The notes: generated from the sequence alone by a model not told the origin. 12,344 nucleotides of DNA from Salinirussus sp. (GCA_028275005.1 JAQCNN010000120.1:1-12344); one strand, 5' to 3'; numbered from the stretch's first letter, positions 6,008 through 12,344 are shown. A program made the numbers and translations.

Positions 6008-7219
6008 ATGCTTCACCCCGAGGACGTCTATGCGGCCCGTGACCGGGTCGCGGAGACGGCACGACACACCCCCTTAGAGTACTCTCACACCTTCTCGGAG
6101 CTGACGGGGGCCGATATCCGGCTGAAACTGGAGACCTTCCAGCGCACCGGCGCGTTCAAGATCCGCGGCGCGACCAACCGGATCGCCACCCTCTCGCAGG
6201 CCGAGCGTGAGGCGGGGATCGTCACCGCGAGTGCGGGCAACCACGCCCAGGGGGTGGCACTGGCGGCCTCGCGGCTGGGGGTGGACTCGCTGGTCGTGAT
6301 GCCCGAGAACGCCCCCGTCTCGAAGGTAAAGGCCACACGCAGCTACGGCGCCACCGTCGAACTCCACGGCGTCGACTACGCCGCCGCCGCCGAGCGTGCC
6401 CGCGAGGTCGAGGCAGCTGAGCAACGGTACTACCTGCACGCCTTTGACGACGAGACGGTGATGGCCGGCCAGGGAACCCTCGGGCTGGAGGTCGTCGAGG
6501 ACTGCCCCGACGTCGACACTGTGGTGGTGCCCGTCGGTGGCGGCGGCCTCATCAGTGGGGTCGCCACCGCGGTCAAGGACCACAACCCCGAGGCCCGTGT
6601 GGTTGGGGTTCAGGCCGAGGGTGCCGCAAGCCTCCCCCGCTCGCTGGAGCGTGGTGAGCGGGTCACCCTCGACTCCGTCGACACCATCGCCGACGGGATC
6701 GCCACGCGGAGCGTCGGCGAGCAGACCTTCGAGGTGATCAAAGAGCGGGTCGACGAGGTGGTGACCGTCGGGGAGGACGACATCGCCGTCGCGCTGACGA
6801 CCCTCCTCGAGCGTGGCAAGACACTCGTCGAGGGGGCGGGCGCGGCCCCGCTGGCGGCACTCCTGACAGAGGCGTTCGCGTACGAGGACGACGAGACGGT
6901 CGTACCACTGCTCTGTGGCGGGAACATCGACATGAACACGCTGACGACGGTGCTCATACGGGGGCTGGTCGAGACCGGCCGGTATCTCCGGCTCCGCACG
7001 ACGTTACAGGACCGGCCGGGCGCGCTGGAGGACCTGACTGACGTCATCTCCGCCCACCGGGCCAACATCTACGCCATCCAGCACGACCGCACCTCGCGGA
7101 ACGTCGCGATGAACGACGCCGAGGTCGAACTCGCCATCGAGACCCGTGGCCCGGACCACGTCGACGAACTCACCGGCGCGCTGGAGGCAGCCGGCTACGA
7201 GGTCGAGATCCTGCTGTGA
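6008..7219 (+). CDS. ilvA: Threonine ammonia-lyase (threonine deaminase) with ACT domain
   Basis: PLP-dependent deamination of threonine to 2-oxobutanoate and ammonia, the first committed step from threonine toward isoleucine. 403 residues from ATG 6008. The catalytic domain (about 1-320) shows FKIRGATNR with the PLP-binding Lys51, SAGNHAQG (75-82) at the cofactor/substrate loop, the phosphate-binding VGGGGLISG (176-184), VEGAGAAPLAAL (274-285) and LCGGNID (302-308). A single C-terminal ACT domain (about 327-403, LRTTLQDRPGAL onward) is the likely effector-binding module; two ACT-like regions occur in E. coli IlvA. The frame is open to about 5888, but that extension is Cys/Arg-rich and unlike the protein. 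The HIT gene follows 48 bases downstream. Serine may also be a substrate, as for other family members. Confidence 0.94.
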   Translation: MLHPEDVYAARDRVAETARHTPLEYSHTFSELTGADIRLKLETFQRTGAFKIRGATNRIATLSQAEREAGIVTASAGNHAQGVALAASRLGVDSLVVMPENAPVSKVKATRSYGATVELHGVDYAAAAERAREVEAAEQRYYLHAFDDETVMAGQGTLGLEVVEDCPDVDTVVVPVGGGGLISGVATAVKDHNPEARVVGVQAEGAASLPRSLERGERVTLDSVDTIADGIATRSVGEQTFEVIKERVDEVVTVGEDDIAVALTTLLERGKTLVEGAGAAPLAALLTEAFAYEDDETVVPLLCGGNIDMNTLTTVLIRGLVETGRYLRLRTTLQDRPGALEDLTDVISAHRANIYAIQHDRTSRNVAMNDAEVELAIETRGPDHVDELTGALEAAGYEVEILL

Positions 7220-7234
7220 GGCGGGAGACGGGTA

Positions 7235-7243
7235 AGCTTCTTG
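7235..7243 (+). promoter_or_regulatory. Possible box A of the HIT gene
   Basis: AGCTTCTTG, about 29 bases before the ATG at 7268 and inside the 48-base gap after ilvA. It is a weak match; read-through from ilvA is an alternative. Confidence 0.35.
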
Positions 7244-7267
7244 CCGAACCCGCCCGACCGGATAGCT

Positions 7268-7690
7268 ATGGACGACTGCATCTTCTGTTCGATCGTCGAC
7301 GGTGAGATCCCCAGCTACGAGGTCTACGAGGACGAGGCCACCTACGCCTTCCTGGACGCGAATCCGCTCGCGAGCGGGCACACGCTGGTGATTCCAAAGG
7401 CCCACCACGAGCGGGTCAACGACATGCCCGCGACGGTCGCGGGCGCGGTGGGGCGGACCATCGCCACCGTCGCCCCGGCGGCGGAGGCGGCCGTCGACGC
7501 CACTGCGAGCACTATCGCGTACAACAACGGCGAGGCGGCCGGCCAGGAGGTGCCCCACGTCCACGCCCACATCGTCCCCCGCTCCCCCGACGACGGCGGC
7601 CAGCCGGTCCACGCCCTGTTTGGCGGCCCCGGGGAGGCAGACGACGCGGAACTCGCCGCGGTGGCCGAGGACGTGGCGGGTCAACTGTAG
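7268..7690 (+). CDS. HIT family nucleotide hydrolase/transferase (Hint-like)
   Basis: Histidine-triad protein of 140 residues, the usual length for Hint/PKCI-type members, which cleave nucleoside phosphoramidates and related AMP-linked compounds in the cytoplasm. The N-terminus CIFCSIVDGEIPS has the paired Cys4 and Cys7 of zinc-containing members. GHTLVIPKAHHE (37-48) forms the nucleotide pocket. The catalytic triad is in VPHVHAHIVPR (95-105), with His97, His99 and His101; His99 is the expected nucleophile. All key residues are present. The frame begins nine codons earlier at an ATG at 7241, but that leader is Pro-rich and overlaps the likely promoter; ATG 7268 gives the standard MDDCIFC start. 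The physiological substrate is unknown. Confidence 0.93.
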   Translation: MDDCIFCSIVDGEIPSYEVYEDEATYAFLDANPLASGHTLVIPKAHHERVNDMPATVAGAVGRTIATVAPAAEAAVDATASTIAYNNGEAAGQEVPHVHAHIVPRSPDDGGQPVHALFGGPGEADDAELAAVAEDVAGQL

Positions 7691-7696
7691 GCGTAG

Positions 7697-7703
7697 CTTT
7701 TTC
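7697..7703 (+). promoter_or_regulatory. Box A of the ParA-like gene (also a possible T-tract terminator)
   Basis: CTTTTTC, centred 29 bases before the ATG at 7729 and 7 bases after the HIT stop codon. It may serve both as promoter element and as the T-rich 3' end signal of the HIT transcript. Confidence 0.45.
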
Positions 7704-7728
7704 ACCGGACAGGCCACCAGCCTCGGAC

Positions 7729-8466
7729 ATGACAGCTACAGTCGCGCTGACCGGCGCGGCAGGAGGGGTGGGGACGACCCGGCTGACAGTCGAGTGTGCC
7801 GGGACGCTCGCGCGTGCAGGCTACGATGTCGCGGTGCTCGACGCGGCGTACGCCACACAGGGCCTCGCGGCGTACGTCGACGGCCAACTCGGCACCGACA
7901 TCACCGAGGTCGTGACGGAGGACCGCGAACTGGCGGCGGCGCTGGTCGACCACCCGGCCGACACCGCCGGGCGACTCGCGCTCGCGCCGGCCCGGGCCCC
8001 GTTCGAGCGACTCGCCCGTGCAAAGACCGCGGGCGCCGTCGAGCGCTTCGAGGAGCGAATGGCCGCCGCTGCGCTCTCACACGACCTCGTGCTCGTTGAC
8101 ACGCCGCCGGTCGCGGCCAACCAGGCCGTCGCGGCCGTGACCGCCGCCGACCGGGTCGCGGTCGTCACGACCGACTCCGAGCGTGGCGCGGACGCCCTCG
8201 CCCGGACCCGCGGTCGTCTGCAGGACGTCGGCACCGCGGCCGATACGGTCCTGGTCAACCGGAGCGGTGCGCCGGCGGTCGTCACCGAGGCCGACGCCGC
8301 CGTCCCGGCGGCCGAGCGCAACCGGACGGCAGACCCGCCTGTCTGCCTGGCACCCGACGAGACGTTCGCCCCCGCGGTCGCCGCGGCGGCCGAACGGGCC
8401 GCCGACGTCTCGCTCGCCCTCGAGTTCCCGTCCGGCGGGCGACTCGACGGGCTGTTCGACGGCTGA
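7729..8466 (+). CDS. ParA/MinD-like protein with a degenerate P-loop
   Basis: 245 residues with the overall layout of a ParA/MinD (SIMIBI) ATPase. The P-loop position reads ALTGAAGGVGTTRLTVE (7-23); the family's KGGxGKT has become AGGVGTT, so both the signature lysine (Ala11) and the P-loop lysine (Thr16) are missing. The switch I-like strand VAVLDAAYATQG (35-46) keeps Asp38, and the Walker B-like VLVDTPP (121-127) keeps Asp124. The strand-helix pattern VAVVTTDS (143-150) and VLVNRSG (174-180) follows the fold. It probably binds nucleotide weakly or not at all. Its role is unknown; a scaffold or regulator function is inferred. Downstream of the HIT gene by 38 bases with its own box A; convergent with the SIMPL gene. 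Confidence 0.85.
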   Translation: MTATVALTGAAGGVGTTRLTVECAGTLARAGYDVAVLDAAYATQGLAAYVDGQLGTDITEVVTEDRELAAALVDHPADTAGRLALAPARAPFERLARAKTAGAVERFEERMAAAALSHDLVLVDTPPVAANQAVAAVTAADRVAVVTTDSERGADALARTRGRLQDVGTAADTVLVNRSGAPAVVTEADAAVPAAERNRTADPPVCLAPDETFAPAVAAAAERAADVSLALEFPSGGRLDGLFDG

Positions 8467-8504
8467 GACAGGCGACCCACCGCGGCTAAAGGCGCAGCCG
8501 GTCG

Positions 8505-9245
8505 CTACGCGGCTGTCGCGTTGTAGGTGACCCCGACGCGGTAGGTGACCGACACCGAACCCTCCGAGACGACGGTCTCGCTGGCGGCGCCGCCCGCGTC
8601 GGCTGTCTCGTAGCGCACCGGGACATAGCGCCCCTGAGAGGCGTCGACAGTGGCGACGCTGTCGACCCGGAGGTCACCGGCCGCGGCGATCGTGTCCGCC
8701 TGCGAGCGGGCGTCGGTCATCGCCGCCTGGATGGCGTCCTCGCGGAGTTCGGTGCGCTGCTCCTCGGAGAGGGTGAGTTCCACGTCGGTCACCTCCGCGC
8801 CGGCCTCGGCCGCGGCGTCGATGACCGAACCGGTGTTGTCGGTGGTCTCCAGGGTCACCTGGTAGGCGTGTACGCCACGGTACTCGGCGGACGCCCTCTC
8901 CTCACGGGGTGGGCGCTCGCGCTCGTCGACGGCGTTGATCCGGTACTCGGTCGTCTCGTAGTCGACACCGAGCTCGTCGAGGGCCGTCCGGAGCGCCTCG
9001 CTGTTGGCGGCGAGGGCGTCACGGACTACGACCGAGCTGTTGCCCTGTGCGGTTGCTGCGACGTGGACGACCGCCCGGTCGGGGCTGGTGTCGGCGCTCC
9101 CGGTCGCGGTGACCGAGATAGACTGGTCGGCCGGCTGTACAGTCGACTGTGCGCCGGCGGTGCCGAGCCCGGTGGCGACGGCCCCTGCTGTCGCGAGCAC
9201 GAGTACGGCCGCGACGCCGGCGATGACAAGTGAGTCACGTGGCAT
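8505..9245 (-). CDS. Secreted SIMPL-domain (DUF541, YggE-like) protein
   Basis: 246 residues. Residues 5-30 form a hydrophobic signal segment (LVIAGVAAVLVLATAGAVAT) ending in AGAQ; no lipobox cysteine is present, so cleavage by signal peptidase I or retention as an N-terminal anchor is likely. The mature part begins with the SIMPL signature SISVTATGSADTSPDRAVVHV (about 42-62), a helix with LRTALDELGVDYETTEY, and the central AIQAAMTDARSQADTIAAAG that matches the family's DAxxxAxxLA helix. SIMPL proteins are cell-envelope proteins of poorly known function; some bacterial ones are linked to oxidative stress. The ATG at 9245 is chosen because residues upstream of it are basic and a box A sits about 31 bases before it. 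Convergent with the ParA-like gene, 38 bases apart. Confidence 0.9.
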   Translation of the reverse strand: MPRDSLVIAGVAAVLVLATAGAVATGLGTAGAQSTVQPADQSISVTATGSADTSPDRAVVHVAATAQGNSSVVVRDALAANSEALRTALDELGVDYETTEYRINAVDERERPPREERASAEYRGVHAYQVTLETTDNTGSVIDAAAEAGAEVTDVELTLSEEQRTELREDAIQAAMTDARSQADTIAAAGDLRVDSVATVDASQGRYVPVRYETADAGGAASETVVSEGSVSVTYRVGVTYNATAA

Positions 9246-9271
9246 ACACTGCCGACTTGGACCGGGGTGCG

Positions 9272-9280
9272 GGTATAACC
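9272..9280 (-). promoter_or_regulatory. Box A of the SIMPL gene
   Basis: Minus strand GGTTATACC, centred 31 bases before the ATG at 9245. A second AT-rich palindrome, GTTTAAAC (9300-9307), lies further upstream, just after the stop codon of the HTH gene, and could be a second promoter or part of that gene's 3' end. Confidence 0.55.
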
Positions 9281-9313
9281 GACGTAGAGTCAAACAGGCG
9301 TTTAAACAACCGG

Positions 9314-9817
9314 TCAGCGCAGGTCCGGGGTGTCGCCGACCGCGCTGTCCGGCCGGTCGAGCCTGTTGTGCCCCTCTCGCATCAGCACGCCTTCGACGGC
9401 TGCCCGAGCACCCTCCAGCGGCTCGTGGGTCTCGACGTATGCCGCGAGCGCGAACGCCGCGCTGGAGACCCGGGCGAGTTCCTCGGCCTCCGACCGGGGG
9501 AGTTCGCCGGCGGCCCAGTCCCGGACCACGTCGCGCCCGACCGTGCCGACCGGCGAGACCGACTCCCCGAGCAGGTGCAGGGTCTTCGCGGCGGTGACCG
9601 CGGGTACGCCCGCGGCAGCCGCCGCCGCGCCAACGCTACCGGCGGCGGCGTACTGCCTGACCGCAACCGCCGCCTCCTCGTGACCACAGGGCAACTCGTC
9701 GGCGAACTCCGCCAGCCGCTCCTCGAGGGTCGCGTCCGTGTCGTCGACGGTCGCAACACCCCGCTTCTCCTGTTCGGTCGTGACCTCGATCCCGGCAGCG
9801 ATCTCCGACAGCCTCAT
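9314..9817 (-). CDS. HTH-containing haloarchaeal protein, possible transcription regulator
   Basis: 167 residues, acidic. Segment 50-84 (AVAVRQYAAAGSVGAAAAAAGVP then AVTAAKTLHLLG) has the spacing of a helix-turn-helix: a helix, the AAAAGVP turn and a recognition-like helix. The rest (about 90-150) is predicted helical and the N-terminus is short and acidic. The family is not one I can name with certainty. ATG 9817 is chosen because a box A (9843-9850) lies 29.5 bases upstream; the longer frame upstream is antisense to the TFB promoter and N-terminus. It is divergent from the TFB gene, and the shared intergenic region has inverted repeats, so it may regulate the TFB or itself. DNA binding is inferred from the HTH-like segment only. 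Confidence 0.75.
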   Translation of the reverse strand: MRLSEIAAGIEVTTEQEKRGVATVDDTDATLEERLAEFADELPCGHEEAAVAVRQYAAAGSVGAAAAAAGVPAVTAAKTLHLLGESVSPVGTVGRDVVRDWAAGELPRSEAEELARVSSAAFALAAYVETHEPLEGARAAVEGVLMREGHNRLDRPDSAVGDTPDLR

Positions 9818-9842
9818 CAGGTTTAGTTGGCTCCGCTCGTCA

Positions 9843-9850
9843 CATAAAAT
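9843..9850 (-). promoter_or_regulatory. Box A of the HTH gene
   Basis: Minus strand ATTTTATG, centred 29.5 bases before the ATG at 9817. A clear TATA-like element in a GC-rich context. Confidence 0.65.
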
Positions 9851-9864
9851 CCGGGTCGCCGACG

Positions 9865-9882
9865 CCGGTGGGTAGCCACCGG
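9865..9882. promoter_or_regulatory. Inverted repeat next to the HTH-gene promoter
   Basis: Arms CCGGTGG (9865-9871) and CCACCGG (9876-9882) are perfect reverse complements separated by GTAG. The repeat starts 15 bases upstream of the HTH-gene box A, where an activator or TFB-proximal regulator would bind. Confidence 0.4.
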
Positions 9883-9895
9883 AACGTTTGACGAG

Positions 9896-9914
9896 CCTAC
9901 CGGTAACCGGTAGG
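9896..9914. promoter_or_regulatory. 19-bp inverted repeat in the HTH/TFB intergenic region
   Basis: CCTACCGGTAACCGGTAGG consists of two perfect 9-base half-sites (CCTACCGGT and ACCGGTAGG) around one central A. It lies roughly midway between the two divergent box A elements (9843-9850 and 9959-9966), so it looks like an operator for a dimer that controls one or both genes. Confidence 0.6.
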
Positions 9915-9958
9915 TGGTCGCTTCGTCTCCACCCCGCACTCCCGCCACTCGACTCCGG

Positions 9959-9966
9959 TTTAAAAG
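9959..9966 (+). promoter_or_regulatory. Box A of the TFB gene
   Basis: TTTAAAAG, centred about 31 bases before the ATG at 9994 but only about 7 bases before the ATG at 9970. It therefore decides in favour of the 9994 start. Confidence 0.65.
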
Positions 9967-9993
9967 TGGATGCCGGACCCAGGATCGGGTAGG

Positions 9994-10860
9994 ATGGCAG
10001 CCACGACAACACAGTCCTGTCCAGAGTGTAACGGGCCCCTCCGGTCGCGGGAGTGCGAGACAGTTTGCCAGGAGTGCGGGCTCGTCGTCGACGAACACGC
10101 CATCGACCCCGGGCCGGAGTGGCGCTCGTTCGACGACGACCGGACACAACCCGAGCGGACGGGCGCACCGCTGACGCGGGCCCGCCACGACCGCGGGCTC
10201 TCGACGGAGATCGGCCACTCGACCCGACTGAAAGGGCGCAAACGACGCCGGCTGGCGCGGATGCGCCGCCAGCACAAGCGCGCACAGATCGCCTCGAAGG
10301 CCGAGCGCAACCGGGTCTACGCCTTTACCGAGGTCCGCCGGCTCGTGGGCGACCTGGACCTTCCCGAGCACATCCGCGACCGGTCCTGTGTCCTCTTTGA
10401 GTCCGCCCAGGACGCGGGCCTCCTGCAGGGCCGGTCGGTCGAGGGCTTTGCCGCCGCCGTTGTCTACGCCACCTGCCGGACTGCCTCGGTGTCCCGGACC
10501 GTCGAGGAGGTCGTGACGGCGGCGACCGCCACCCGGTCGGAGCTGGACGCCGCCTACGACGCGATGAACCGCGAGCTCGGACTCCCGACAGGGCCGATCG
10601 ACCCCGCGGAGTATCTGGCCCGGTTCGCCAGCCGGCTGGACCTCCCGACGGACGTCGAGCGCCACGCCCGCGAATACGCGGCCCGTGCCCGCGAGGAGGG
10701 GGTCGACAACGGTCGCAACCCGAGCGGTGTTGCGGCCGCCTGCCTCTACACCGCCGCACGGGCGCTTGGCCACGACCTCACACAGGAGACCGCCGCGGCG
10801 GTTGCGGACGTCACACCGGTGACGCTTCGGGCGACCTACACCGAACTGCGCGAGGAGTGA
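9994..10860 (+). CDS. tfb: Transcription initiation factor TFB (TFIIB homologue)
   Basis: Archaeal general transcription factor that binds the TBP-box A complex and recruits RNA polymerase. 288 residues. The N-terminal zinc ribbon has Cys9, Cys12, Cys25 and Cys28 (CPECNGPL and CQECGLVV). The B-reader/linker region follows (EWRSFDDDRTQPERTGAPL, 42-60, and a basic stretch around 79-96). Two cyclin-like repeats make up the rest: about 107-195 (with AAAVVYATCRT) and about 205-286 (with GVAAACLYTAARALG). The C-terminus TPVTLRATYTELRE contains the conserved recognition helix of repeat 2. Nothing is missing. Haloarchaea usually carry several TFBs with different promoter preferences; which paralogue this is cannot be told here. 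ATG 9994 is chosen over 9970 from box A spacing. Convergent with the MinD-like gene, 7 bases apart. Confidence 0.95.
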   Translation: MAATTTQSCPECNGPLRSRECETVCQECGLVVDEHAIDPGPEWRSFDDDRTQPERTGAPLTRARHDRGLSTEIGHSTRLKGRKRRRLARMRRQHKRAQIASKAERNRVYAFTEVRRLVGDLDLPEHIRDRSCVLFESAQDAGLLQGRSVEGFAAAVVYATCRTASVSRTVEEVVTAATATRSELDAAYDAMNRELGLPTGPIDPAEYLARFASRLDLPTDVERHAREYAARAREEGVDNGRNPSGVAAACLYTAARALGHDLTQETAAAVADVTPVTLRATYTELREE

Positions 10861-10867
10861 CCGCCGG

Positions 10868-11530
10868 TCACCGCTCGAGAGCCGGGCGGACACCGGCCGC
10901 GAGCGAGCGGAACTGTGCTGTGGCCCGCGAGTCAGGTGCAACGGCCCTAACCGGCTGCCCGGCCCGCTGTGCCCGGGCGAGTGCGTCGCTCTCGGGGATT
11001 GTCGTCACCGGCGCCCCGAGCGCGTCGGCGACCGGACGGGTGACCACGTCCTCGGCCCTGTTGAGGACAACCCCTGCGAGTGGGGTCCCGACCACCCGGG
11101 CCAGCTCGCGGCTCCGGACCGCGGCGGCAAGCGCCGGCTCCGTGGGCCGGCTCACCAGCAGGCAGGCGTCCGCCGCGAGCAACGACACGCCGGTGTCACC
11201 GCCGAGCCCGGCAGGACAGTCGACAACGACGGCGCCGTAGTGGCGACCGATTGCGTCGAGCGCCCCGGAGAGAGCGGTCACGTCCGCCGCTCGGGCGCCG
11301 GCGAGGGACCGTCCACAGGGACACAGTGCAACCGGACCGGCTTCGTCGACAGCCTCGAGCGCGTCGGCCCGCCCGGCGAGCACGTCGTGTAGGTCCGGGC
11401 CCCGTCGCGTCGGCAGGTCTGCCATCCCCAGGTCCGCGTCGACGACGACCGCATCGAGCTCCGCGCCGAGGTTGTACGCGACGGTCGACTTCCCGACGCC
11501 GCCCTTCCCCGCGGTGACCGCGAGTTTCAT
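10868..11530 (-). CDS. MinD/ParA family ATPase
   Basis: 220 residues, shorter than bacterial MinD (about 270). The P-loop is canonical: AGKGGVGKST (7-16) with signature Lys9 and Lys14. Switch I/Walker A' is VVVDADLGMADL (28-39) with Asp31, and Walker B is VVVDCPAGLGGD (101-112) with Asp104. LLVSRPTEPALAAA (124-137) and GVVLNRAED (153-161) are typical of the family. Such proteins dimerise with ATP and position partner complexes on membranes or nucleoids; the cargo here is unknown. No clear C-terminal membrane-targeting helix is seen, as the protein ends FRSLAAGVRPALER. Its ATG overlaps the stop of the upstream gene (ATGA, 11527-11530), so the two are translationally coupled and probably act together. 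Confidence 0.92.
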   Translation of the reverse strand: MKLAVTAGKGGVGKSTVAYNLGAELDAVVVDADLGMADLPTRRGPDLHDVLAGRADALEAVDEAGPVALCPCGRSLAGARAADVTALSGALDAIGRHYGAVVVDCPAGLGGDTGVSLLAADACLLVSRPTEPALAAAVRSRELARVVGTPLAGVVLNRAEDVVTRPVADALGAPVTTIPESDALARAQRAGQPVRAVAPDSRATAQFRSLAAGVRPALER

Positions 11531-12255
11531 GCCAGCCGCGCCAGCGCCTCCACGGGCACCTCGACCCCCTCGGCACGCTCACGGACCTGTGAACACTGCG
11601 GGGCAAGCCGGTCGAGTGCCGTGTGGTCCGCCTGTAACTGCTCCTGGAGCCGTCTGACCGCCGCGATACCGCCCGCCCGCTCGACCGCGGCCTCTGCCTC
11701 CCGGACGGAGGTTGCCCCGGCCAGGTCCTCAGCGGTCTCTAGACGCCGTTTGACTGCCCCGAGCCAGGCGTCGAACGGGGCGTCGGCAGGCTCGGCACCC
11801 CCGTCCCCAGCCCCGACACCGGGGCGTGACCCCGAGGCGAGGTCCGTGACCGGGGCAGGGCGGGATTCGACGGGTTCCGTCCCGTCACTACCGCCGTCGG
11901 TCTCGCGCCCTGGCATCGCCTCCCGGGGCGGCTCACGGCGTCCCAGCGCCTTCACGACGGCCTGTGGTGTCGGCTCCTCGTCGGCTGGCTCACCCTCCGC
12001 GACGATGTGTGCGGGCGGGTCGGCCGGGTCGGCCGGGCTCGCGTACCCGAGCACGAGCGGGTCGTCGGGCTCCGCTCGACCCTCGAACCCCTGCTCGTCC
12101 CAGCCCGGCTCGGGGATGCCGTCAGTACGGGGCGGCCAGACTGCCCCCGCAAGCCGGTTCTCGATGCGCACCCGCCGGGGCCGGGTGACGGTCACGCACA
12201 GCTCGACCAGCGTCACCCTGCCGGCGGTCCGGCAGTGGGACTGTAGCGTCGCCAT
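11527..12255 (-). CDS. Linker-rich protein coupled to the MinD-like ATPase, unknown function
   Basis: 242 residues in three parts. The N-terminal domain (about 1-85) is strand-rich, with VTLVELCVTVTRPRRVRIENR and a motif WPPRTDGIPEPGWDEQGFEG (40-59). A low-complexity linker (about 86-158) is rich in Pro, Glu, Gly and Asp and probably disordered. The C-terminal domain (about 159-242) is helical, possibly coiled coil (FDAWLGAVKRRLETAEDL; EAEAAVERAGGIAAVRRLQ; ADHTALDRL). It resembles a haloarchaeal family I associate from memory with DUF7857; that is unverified. The start ATG 12255 has an excellent box A at 27.5 bases. Its stop overlaps the MinD-like start by 4 bases, so it is a likely partner or adaptor of that ATPase. 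Confidence 0.82.
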   Translation of the reverse strand: MATLQSHCRTAGRVTLVELCVTVTRPRRVRIENRLAGAVWPPRTDGIPEPGWDEQGFEGRAEPDDPLVLGYASPADPADPPAHIVAEGEPADEEPTPQAVVKALGRREPPREAMPGRETDGGSDGTEPVESRPAPVTDLASGSRPGVGAGDGGAEPADAPFDAWLGAVKRRLETAEDLAGATSVREAEAAVERAGGIAAVRRLQEQLQADHTALDRLAPQCSQVRERAEGVEVPVEALARLA

Positions 12256-12271
12256 GTGCCGGGTGGCCCCG

Positions 12272-12344
12272 TCATCGGATATAAATCACCGGCGCCTCCA
12301 GCCACGCGGCGGCCGGCTCCGCCGCTGTGAACGCCCGCCCGACC
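12272..12344 (-). CDS. Possible C-terminal tail of an upstream gene (runs off the window)
   Basis: An open minus-strand frame entering at 12343 and ending in TGA at 12272-12274 encodes 23 residues including AAEPAAAWLEAPVIYIR. Composition and mostly GC-ending codons fit a haloarchaeal gene 3' end, and it would end 16 bases before the next gene in the same direction. It is too short to identify. If real, the promoter of the next gene is embedded in its last codons (VIYI). Alternatively the stretch is noncoding. Confidence 0.45.
   Translation of the reverse strand, partial: VGRAFTAAEPAAAWLEAPVIYIR
12278..12287 (-). promoter_or_regulatory. Box A of the MinD operon
   Basis: Minus strand GATTTATATC, centred 27.5 bases before the ATG at 12255. 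It is the closest match to a TATA box in the window and should drive the two-gene operon. Confidence 0.7.

Noticed and set aside
4630..6042. 470-codon plus-strand frame overlapping the end of citrate synthase
   Set aside because: It is a +1 shadow of citrate synthase running through the next gene's antisense strand. Its Arg/Ser/Pro-rich composition is unlike haloarchaeal proteins.
5893..6042. Possible leaderless 49-residue peptide from GTG 5893 behind the strong box A
   Set aside because: The peptide is strongly basic and Arg-rich, contrary to the acidic proteome, and its end overlaps the ilvA start in another frame. The promoter is better explained by a leader or small RNA.
9823..10941. 372-codon minus-strand frame opposite TFB
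   Set aside because: It lies antisense to an unambiguous TFB gene, and its translation has no recognisable domain.

Overview
The window is about 70% GC by eye. Its proteins are acidic and Asp/Glu/Ala/Val-rich, its transcription factor is a TFB, and most start codons lie about 25-31 bases downstream of an AT-rich box A with no Shine-Dalgarno. This is the chromosome of a halophilic archaeon (class Halobacteria) with largely leaderless transcription. No rRNA, tRNA, CRISPR array, insertion sequence or phage gene was seen.

Layout. Positions 1-2286 hold three minus-strand genes: the N-terminus of leucyl-tRNA synthetase, an ornithine cyclodeaminase/alanine dehydrogenase-family enzyme, and an aspartoacylase/succinylglutamate desuccinylase-like metalloenzyme. 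Positions 2420-3859 hold a small two-TM protein whose 3' end overlaps, tail to tail, a protein made of two tandem PhoU + TrkA-C (RCK_C) units. Positions 4032-5183 encode citrate synthase, preceded by a divergent intergenic region with nested inverted repeats. Positions 5240-5704 encode a small conserved-looking haloarchaeal protein. Then come threonine ammonia-lyase with one ACT domain (6008-7219), a HIT hydrolase (7268-7690) and a ParA/MinD-like protein that has lost both P-loop lysines (7729-8466). A secreted SIMPL-domain protein lies on the minus strand at 8505-9245.

The right part (9314-12344) is the least explained. An HTH-containing protein (9314-9817) and a TFB (9994-10860) are divergent, and their intergenic region carries a 19-bp inverted repeat. 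Convergent to the TFB is a minus-strand operon: an intact MinD-like ATPase (10868-11530), translationally coupled to a linker-rich protein (11527-12255) of unknown function, preceded by what looks like the 3' tail of another gene running off the window.

How the genes work together. The metabolic genes (citrate synthase, threonine deaminase, alanine dehydrogenase-like enzyme, LeuRS) belong to central carbon and amino-acid metabolism, but they are separate transcription units rather than one pathway operon. The best candidate for an undescribed system is the MinD ATPase with its coupled partner, possibly together with the upstream gene. The HTH/TFB pair with its palindromic operator is a plausible self-contained regulatory switch.
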